Part shown: piece by piece, positions 16,561 through 21,407 of the stretch | How positions within the stretch are numbered: the stretch's first letter is position 1 | Layout of the letters: each line of letters opens with the position of its first letter | Assembly: GCA_016209245.1 (NCBI GenBank) | Contig: JACQWN010000222.1 | Span: 1-21,407 of the forward strand | Direction: 5' to 3' | Source of the DNA: Bacteroidia bacterium | GTDB lineage: Bacteria > Bacteroidota > Bacteroidia > Bacteroidales > BM523 | Length of the DNA: 21,407 nucleotides | Notes under the pieces: generated by a model | What the model was told of the DNA's origin: nothing | Databases searched by the model: none | Seen by the model: the letters and a program-made list of their open reading frames with translations, nothing else | Position numbers and translations under genes: made by a program

Positions 16561-16780
16561 TTTTCTGATTTCTATTTCTTTTTCGCAGTATTCAATGGCT
16601 TTTGCATATTTGCCGAGGTAGTAATTTACTTCAAATATAGCTGTGAGCATATTGACATACAGGGTATCGTTTTCGCCTGTTTTCTCTTTTACTGCCTGCA
16701 GGGCTTTTCGGCGTAAATGAGGGCGGTGTCGTAGGATTGCTTTTGCAGATACACTGCCCGGAGAGAGTCGTAGGTCTGCC

Positions 16781-16850
16781 AGGATTGGGGAAAACTGTCT
16801 GAACCACTGATTAAAGTGATTAAGATGATTACGCAGATTATAAAGACGGA
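16781..16850 (+). repeat. Dispersed repeat, copy 2, coding for the signal peptide
   Basis: The first part (16781-16812) matches 678-708. The rest, TGATTAAAGTGATTAAGATG then ATTACGCAGATTATAAAGA, is a TGATTA-rich continuation of a kind I recall as a dispersed intergenic repeat in Bacteroidota. On the minus strand it encodes the hydrophobic core FIICVIILITLISGSDSFPQ of the TPR-CHAT protein. Confidence 0.65.
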
Positions 16851-16870
16851 TTTTTTCATTTTGTATATTA

Positions 16871-19800
16871 TTACATCTTCAATCCAATCACGCATATATC
16901 ATCAATCTGCTCAAAGTGCCGTTTTGTCACGGGATTTATATAAGCCATCCAATCGGCGAGGGCTTTTCCGATTGCTTGCTTTTGTTCGTTCATAGAAAGA
17001 GCGCCGGTTTCTAATAATAACTGCTTAAATGATTTGTACTTGAATTTTTTTCCTTTTGGACCGCCGAACTGGTCGGCAAAGCCGTCGGAAAAGACATATA
17101 ACCGGTCATCTTCAAGCAAGTCAATACTATGACACCGGAACTTTTCCATTTTTTCATAAATACCAATGGGCATGCCGTCGCCTTTTATTTCATAAAGAAC
17201 AAGATTATTATATTCCAGCTTGCTATTACATTCAATTTCCGGCAAACTGTTTTTTCTTATTAAATACAAAGGGTTGTTTGCCCCGGAAAATTCAAGATTG
17301 TAAGTTTCAAGATTGACTACAAACAGGGCTATATCCATTCCGTCTTTGACTGCCGAAGCAAGCGAAGGCATGTCTTTTACGTTGAGCGTATTTTGAGAGA
17401 GCTGTGTCGTACCGGCCGAGGTATGCCCCCCTAAAAGGCCTTTCTGCTGTAAAGATTCAATGACCATGTTACGAAGCGATTCGAGAATACTATTCGAAGA
17501 TGTGACTTCTTCTTTACGAACAACTTCGTTCAGAAAAGCGATACCGAGCATGCTCATAAAAGCGCCCGGGACGCCATGTCCAGTGCAATCGGCTGCGCAG
17601 GCGATAAGGTATTGTTTAATAATAGTCATCCAATAAAAGTCGCCGCTGACAATATCTTTTGGCCTGAACAGGATAAAATGCTCGCCAAGCATGATTTTTG
17701 AAAATTCTTCAGAAGGCAGGGCTGCTTTCTGAATACGCAAGGCATAATTTATAGAATCGAGAATTTCCTGCTTCTGATATTCCACCAGGTTTTTTTGTGT
17801 CTCGAGTTCACGGTTCTTTTCCTGTATTTCACGGGTACGGTCGCGGATTATTTTTTCAAGACGCTTATTCAACGCACGAAGCCGTCTTATGTTCAGCCAA
17901 ACGATAAGATAAACAATAAAAACCGCCGCAATGACATAGGTAATATAAGCCCAAACCGTGCGGTACCATGGAGTCAGTATGGTAAACATAAACGACTGCA
18001 GCTTGCTTTCGATTCCATAACAGTTTTTGGCTTTAATGATGAGAGTATATTTTCCTTCAGGGATATTTGTCAGCAAAATTCTGTTTTCGGGCTGCCATTG
18101 ACTGAAGGCAATGTCGTTTTGATCAAGCTTATAACAATAGGCGAGTTTTTCCTTTCCTTCATAAAAAGGGGCGGAAAACTCAAATATCAAAGAATTATAC
18201 GTGTATTTTATTTTAAAAGTATCAGGTAAAGCCGAGGTGTTGCCTCCTTCAAAAAGAATAGAATCGCCATTGCAATATATTCTTGAGATATTTACACAGA
18301 ACCCGGTCATATAGTTTTTATAGCGATCGGCATCGTACCTTATTATTCCTTCATCTGAACCCATCCAGGAAATTTCATCAGGACCGGTAAAAATACAATT
18401 GACTTTTCCTGTATGCACATTAACAAATGGTTCGTGTATAAGTGCAGAATCGCCATGATTCATAAAATAACAGATATCGCCATCATAGTATATATATGTC
18501 TTTTTCTTACTTTCAGCAACAATATACACAGGTTTATCAATCCGGTTTTTCCCAATATCAACAGGGTAGAAATAGCCCCTTGTAAATTCTTCTTTGTCTT
18601 TCAGCGAGTCATCAACTATCTTTTTTAATTCTTCTTCAGGCATAAATGCAAGTAAGCCGCTGCGCTGCCCGAAAACTATTGTTTTTCCCATAAAAAAAGG
18701 TGTAACCCATTCACCTGCCTTCAATCCATCGAAGTTATCATACTTTTCAACTTCAAAACCGGTTTTGTTTACCCTTATTCTTATTGCGCCTTGTAGTGCG
18801 GTTCCGCACCATATCTCTGAAAAAGGCCCTGCGGGTGACGGATTTTCCTTAATAGATTTTATGTCTTGTTCTATTCCCGTAATTTTTAAAGGTATATTTA
18901 GATTTTTTCCAATATCAATATAATACAGACCTGACGGGCTGCCTGCAAAAAGCATATTTAGCGGAAGTGAATAGTACAGGGCGGATATCTGTATATCAAG
19001 TATTTTCGAGTATTGTTTATCATTAAATCTAAATAAACCATCTTCAGCGCCTATGAACAGATTTTTGCCCGCTGCGCATAACGAAAGTACTTCGAGCGGA
19101 AAATAAGATATATGTGAAAATAAAAGGCAGTAATTTTTCTTATGCAGGTTGGCATAAAAGAGGCCATCCGATGTCCCGGCAAAAAGTCGATGGTTATAAA
19201 TCTCAATAGTGTTCACTCTTCCGTTTAGGCCATCAGCAGAACTATAAAAAGAGAGCAGAGAGGAATATTCAATCATAGCAATGCCGTTTTCAAGTCCAAG
19301 CCATATATTATCCTGGTAATCCTGCAGGGCACATAAAGGACTGTTGCCATTAAGTCCTGTTTTTCTGTTTACAACAGATATTACAGAACCAAAGCCGTCT
19401 GTTATTATCAGGCCGTTTGTGCGTGTACAGTATGCAATATTATTATCTGTAAGCTGAATTGCATCATAAATAATTGATGATTTTAACAGAGAATCATGTT
19501 CGGTAAGATAAGTTTCAAAAAGCCCGGATGCACTGTCATAAATGTATAAGCCGGCATCGTTCGTGGCAATGATAAACCGTGTTGCGGAATTTCCGGCTGC
19601 AGTGATGCCGAAAACAGCGGTATTACTGAATATTTCGCTGCCGGTGAGCTTTTCAAGCTTGTTATTATTAAATACCAATAATCCTTTGCCGCGTTCGCGC
19701 ACAAAAAATTTTCCGGCGGCAACGAATGAGGTGTGAAACGATTTATCGGGTGAAATGACCGTCATTGAGTCATGTTCATAAATAAATATTTTTTCTTCTG

Positions 19801-20269
19801 CCTGAAAAATTATTTTACTTCCCAATACGTATATTTTCCTGATATTAAAGAACATACTGTCTTCGCTTCCAAGACCTGCTGTCAGCGATTTGTAAATAAG
19901 TTTTCCGCGTAGAGCAGACCTGATGTATCCAAATTCACCCTGTGAACCAACGTAAATATTATTGCTGCTGTCTATTGCAAGAGAATAAACCCATGCATTT
20001 TTATTTATTGAAATAAAATTCCATCTGATACCATCATATTGCAGGATACCGCCGGCGTTTCCAAAATACAATATTCCATAGCTATCCTGAATAATTGCAA
20101 GGTTGCTCGATTCATGCCAGCGGCCGTAATCGTTAGAAGTATAATTTGCTACAGGAAATTTTACAGTTTGTGAATAAGATTCTGAAATTGCAAGTAATAA
20201 TACAACTGAACAGAGAAAATAAAACCACGCTTTGACTAATATGGTGAGACCTCCCGAATTATTACACAC
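16871..20269 (-). CDS. Beta-propeller/Y_Y_Y sensor with SpoIIE/PP2C phosphatase domain
   Basis: A 1132-aa intact ORF. Signal peptide (WFYFLCSVVLLLAISESYSQ), periplasmic two-component-type propeller with repeated blades (LAIIQDSYGILYFGNAGGIL, LAIDSSNNIYVGSQGEFGYI, LQDYQDNIWLGLENGIAMI) to about 650, Y_Y_Y domain near 690-765 (YNSLIFEFSAPFYEGKEKL...), membrane helix at about 771-792, coiled coil, and SpoIIE phosphatase from about 860 (FRPKDIVSGDFYW, AADCTGHGVPGAFMSML, KDGMDIALF, FSDGFADQFGG, QIDDICVIG). The propeller presumably senses an envelope ligand and the phosphatase acts in the cytoplasm. The ORF can start at GTG 20269, one base after the FecR-like stop, but the signal peptide fits better from codon 20240-20242, which is ATA behind GGAGGT. 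A 30-residue insert sits between QQKG and KDGMDI. It precedes TPR-CHAT by 11 bases. Confidence 0.9.
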   Translation of the reverse strand: MCNNSGGLTILVKAWFYFLCSVVLLLAISESYSQTVKFPVANYTSNDYGRWHESSNLAIIQDSYGILYFGNAGGILQYDGIRWNFISINKNAWVYSLAIDSSNNIYVGSQGEFGYIRSALRGKLIYKSLTAGLGSEDSMFFNIRKIYVLGSKIIFQAEEKIFIYEHDSMTVISPDKSFHTSFVAAGKFFVRERGKGLLVFNNNKLEKLTGSEIFSNTAVFGITAAGNSATRFIIATNDAGLYIYDSASGLFETYLTEHDSLLKSSIIYDAIQLTDNNIAYCTRTNGLIITDGFGSVISVVNRKTGLNGNSPLCALQDYQDNIWLGLENGIAMIEYSSLLSFYSSADGLNGRVNTIEIYNHRLFAGTSDGLFYANLHKKNYCLLFSHISYFPLEVLSLCAAGKNLFIGAEDGLFRFNDKQYSKILDIQISALYYSLPLNMLFAGSPSGLYYIDIGKNLNIPLKITGIEQDIKSIKENPSPAGPFSEIWCGTALQGAIRIRVNKTGFEVEKYDNFDGLKAGEWVTPFFMGKTIVFGQRSGLLAFMPEEELKKIVDDSLKDKEEFTRGYFYPVDIGKNRIDKPVYIVAESKKKTYIYYDGDICYFMNHGDSALIHEPFVNVHTGKVNCIFTGPDEISWMGSDEGIIRYDADRYKNYMTGFCVNISRIYCNGDSILFEGGNTSALPDTFKIKYTYNSLIFEFSAPFYEGKEKLAYCYKLDQNDIAFSQWQPENRILLTNIPEGKYTLIIKAKNCYGIESKLQSFMFTILTPWYRTVWAYITYVIAAVFIVYLIVWLNIRRLRALNKRLEKIIRDRTREIQEKNRELETQKNLVEYQKQEILDSINYALRIQKAALPSEEFSKIMLGEHFILFRPKDIVSGDFYWMTIIKQYLIACAADCTGHGVPGAFMSMLGIAFLNEVVRKEEVTSSNSILESLRNMVIESLQQKGLLGGHTSAGTTQLSQNTLNVKDMPSLASAVKDGMDIALFVVNLETYNLEFSGANNPLYLIRKNSLPEIECNSKLEYNNLVLYEIKGDGMPIGIYEKMEKFRCHSIDLLEDDRLYVFSDGFADQFGGPKGKKFKYKSFKQLLLETGALSMNEQKQAIGKALADWMAYINPVTKRHFEQIDDICVIGLKM

Positions 20270-20270
20270 T

Positions 20271-21080
20271 CTATTGATTTTTAAGATTATAATTCTGTTT
20301 CAGCCATTGTTTAAGGCATTCTTCATCACATTTTCCATAAAAATCGTTAATAAAAGAAGTGACTTCTGCAATTTTTTCGTCGTAGCTTTTGTCTTTCATC
20401 TCTGTAAGAATAATTCCCGTTTCTTTTTTCAGGGCTTCCTGGTCAGGAAAAACAGGGCTGAATTTACTGATATAATTTGAAATGTATTTATCACCTCTTT
20501 CGGTACAATACATAAGAGTCATTTCTTTTATTTCTTCATTAGGAATTTGTCTGCCATCAACCGAAATGAGTTCGGTTTTATTAATAATGAGTGTGTCTTT
20601 TACAAACGACAGTTTTTTGTTGATTTGCTGGGCTTTGAAATCATACCGGATGTAAAAGTAATTTGTGTCATTCATGGGATATTCCATTGGATCAATATTC
20701 AGATTCATTTTATCGAATATCACATAATTTCCTTCAAATTTGAGACGGAGATCTTCAATGACCGATACAGGACTTCCCCTCATGCTTATTTTGTTGGCTG
20801 AAGGAAGAAAATTCGATTTTGAAGATGCAAATTCAGCGGCACTTTCGGCTGTAAGCAAATACCGTCCGCGTTTTGGATTTATGACGGCTGCCCTTGATGA
20901 AGGAATTTTAAAAACAAGGTTTTCGTTCTGAGCGAATTCGAGTCCTACATCGAGAGCGGTACCGGTGCGCTGCAGGATAATATTTCCATTAATTTTTATT
21001 ACCTTGAAATTGTCCTGCGCATTGATTGATGCAATGTACATCAGGCATAAAGCAGATAATATTATATTAAATTTTTTCAT
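20271..21080 (-). CDS. Exported FecR-like protein, first gene of the CHAT-linked operon
   Basis: A 269-aa intact protein with a signal peptide (MKKFNIILSALCLMYIASIN). Residues about 25-100 resemble the FecR beta-sandwich (VIKINGNIILQRTGTALDVG, NLVFKIPSSRAAVINPKRGR, YLLTAESA), followed by a less clear helical C-terminal half (NDFYGKCDEECLKQWLKQ). I recall similar proteins next to TPR-CHAT genes in Bacteroidota, but no assigned function. The stop is one base from the GTG start of the sensor gene, so the two are probably co-translated. A likely role is a periplasmic or surface partner of the sensor or CHAT protein (inference). Confidence 0.7.
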   Translation of the reverse strand: MKKFNIILSALCLMYIASINAQDNFKVIKINGNIILQRTGTALDVGLEFAQNENLVFKIPSSRAAVINPKRGRYLLTAESAAEFASSKSNFLPSANKISMRGSPVSVIEDLRLKFEGNYVIFDKMNLNIDPMEYPMNDTNYFYIRYDFKAQQINKKLSFVKDTLIINKTELISVDGRQIPNEEIKEMTLMYCTERGDKYISNYISKFSPVFPDQEALKKETGIILTEMKDKSYDEKIAEVTSFINDFYGKCDEECLKQWLKQNYNLKNQ

Positions 21081-21105
21081 AATATTAATTATTAAGTTTA
21101 ATGAA

Positions 21106-21113
21106 CAAAAATA
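21106..21113 (-). promoter_or_regulatory. Candidate -7 box of the FecR-sensor-CHAT operon
   Basis: On the minus strand TATTTTTG fits TAnnTTTG, 26 bases before the ATG at 21080. Spacing and position suit the Bacteroidota housekeeping promoter, although a clear -33 TTTG is missing. AT-rich sequence makes chance hits common. Confidence 0.4.
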
Positions 21114-21159
21114 GGAAAAATTATTAAAAAAGTGAATAAAGGGTTAAAATATATTAAAT

Positions 21160-21269
21160 CTATTCAATTAATACAAAGGCAGCCCAATAATATGGGTCGT
21201 ATTTTTTTGCATCTCCGCCTGCGTTTCATTAAAGGATTTCCGGATATCTTTTTGTTTTAATAACTTAGT
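21160..21269 (-). pseudogene. Remnant of a second CHAT gene (3' end only)
   Basis: The minus strand reads TKLLKQKDIRKSFNETQAEM then, after a one-base shift in an A-run (7 rather than 8 A, near 21193-21199), KYDPYYWAAFVLIE and a TAG at 21160-21162. This matches the end of the complete CHAT domain (TKLLKQKDIRKAFSETQSEM...KKYDPYYWGAFVLIE) with several substitutions, so it is a diverged paralogue. Similarity stops abruptly at 21269/21270. It lies upstream of the FecR-like gene on the same strand, implying a former tandem CHAT gene. Confidence 0.85.
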
Positions 21270-21407
21270 GCCCACCTATAAATAATATCCGATAATTATG
21301 TTTAATAGTATCATTTATTAAATCTCTCCATTAAAATTTATAGCCTTACAACGAAATGTATATCAAATTAGTAAAAATATTTATTTTTGTTTTGGATTTT
21401 AGTACAA
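21270..21407. other. AT-rich edge sequence after the CHAT remnant
   Basis: From GCCCACCTATAAATAATATC onward no coding sequence or repeat is recognised. It begins exactly where CHAT similarity ends, so it may be one side of an insertion or deletion. TATTTTTG at 21382-21389 fits a + strand -7 box for a gene beyond the window, but this is weak. Confidence 0.4.

Larger units (their letters stand above)
13783..16859 (-). pseudogene. TPR-CHAT caspase-like protein, broken by at least three lesions
   Basis: Fragments in several frames make one gene. The N-terminus, from the ATG at 16857-16859, is a signal peptide (MKKSVFIICVIILITLIS). Then follow about eight kinesin-light-chain-type TPR units of 42 residues (TSLNNLALLYDNMGNYPAAE...) and a C-terminal CHAT domain. 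The CHAT catalytic His is in ILHIATHGFF (codon at 14353-14355) and the Cys in LSACETGLGD (codon at 14038-14040), as in caspase/separase-like peptidases. Lesion 1, near 16705: one A lost from GCCGAAAAGCC, breaking YAEK/ALQAV. Lesion 2, near 16405: about 5 bases missing compared with other repeats (GGATGTAATC against GGATGTTGCATAATC). Lesion 3, near 15080: the linker between EKNLVRG and SVLYCALLVKP has lost roughly 30-45 residues, out of frame. It is 11 bases downstream of the sensor phosphatase gene. An intact copy would be an exported protease. Confidence 0.88.

Overview
The window looks like accessory DNA from an uncultured member of the Bacteroidota. Evidence: a FISUMP-type surface domain, a C-terminal type IX secretion (T9SS type A) sorting domain, TAnnTTTG-type promoter boxes, the futalosine menaquinone gene mqnE, and several long sensor proteins built as signal peptide - periplasmic TPR or beta-propeller domain - one membrane helix - cytoplasmic effector. 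The DNA is AT-rich. No tRNA, rRNA, CRISPR array or transposase gene was seen.

Left part (1-6200, + strand): a FISUMP gene cut by the left edge and interrupted by TGA; a Doc/Fic-like gene, a 61-codon ORF and a DUF2283 gene with an early TAG; mqnE broken by a frameshift at a 21-bp tandem repeat; a membrane-anchored three-PASTA protein behind a perfect 62-bp palindrome; and a T9SS cargo gene split by a frameshift. The gaps between these genes are largely filled by palindromic repeats.

Middle (6350-12374, + strand): an intact, tightly spaced run of a small beta-rich envelope protein, a TPR-membrane-SpoIIE/PP2C phosphatase, a TPR-membrane-class III nucleotidyl cyclase with adenylate-type residues, and a short-chain dehydrogenase. 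It converges on a minus-strand AAA/DUF4143 ATPase (12341-13636).

Right part (13783-21080, - strand, transcribed right to left): a FecR-like exported protein, a 1132-aa beta-propeller/Y_Y_Y/SpoIIE sensor phosphatase, and a TPR-CHAT caspase-like protein. This looks like one operon joining a surface sensor, a phosphatase and a protease. The TPR-CHAT gene is broken by at least three lesions, and a second CHAT 3' end survives as a remnant near the right edge (21160-21269).

The most unusual signal is that palindromic repeats lie inside protein-coding sequence. Two copies of one inverted-repeat element (ends TGACCCGCAAGGTCA / TGACCTTGCGGGTCA) sit in the CHAT domain and are read in two different frames without breaking it. 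A third palindromic segment lies before the catalytic His motif, and the protein's signal peptide is encoded by a dispersed repeat whose first part recurs at the end of the FISUMP gene. This resembles the Rickettsia palindromic elements. Six genes or gene fragments carry disruptive lesions while six long ORFs are intact, so decay and assembly error both need considering.
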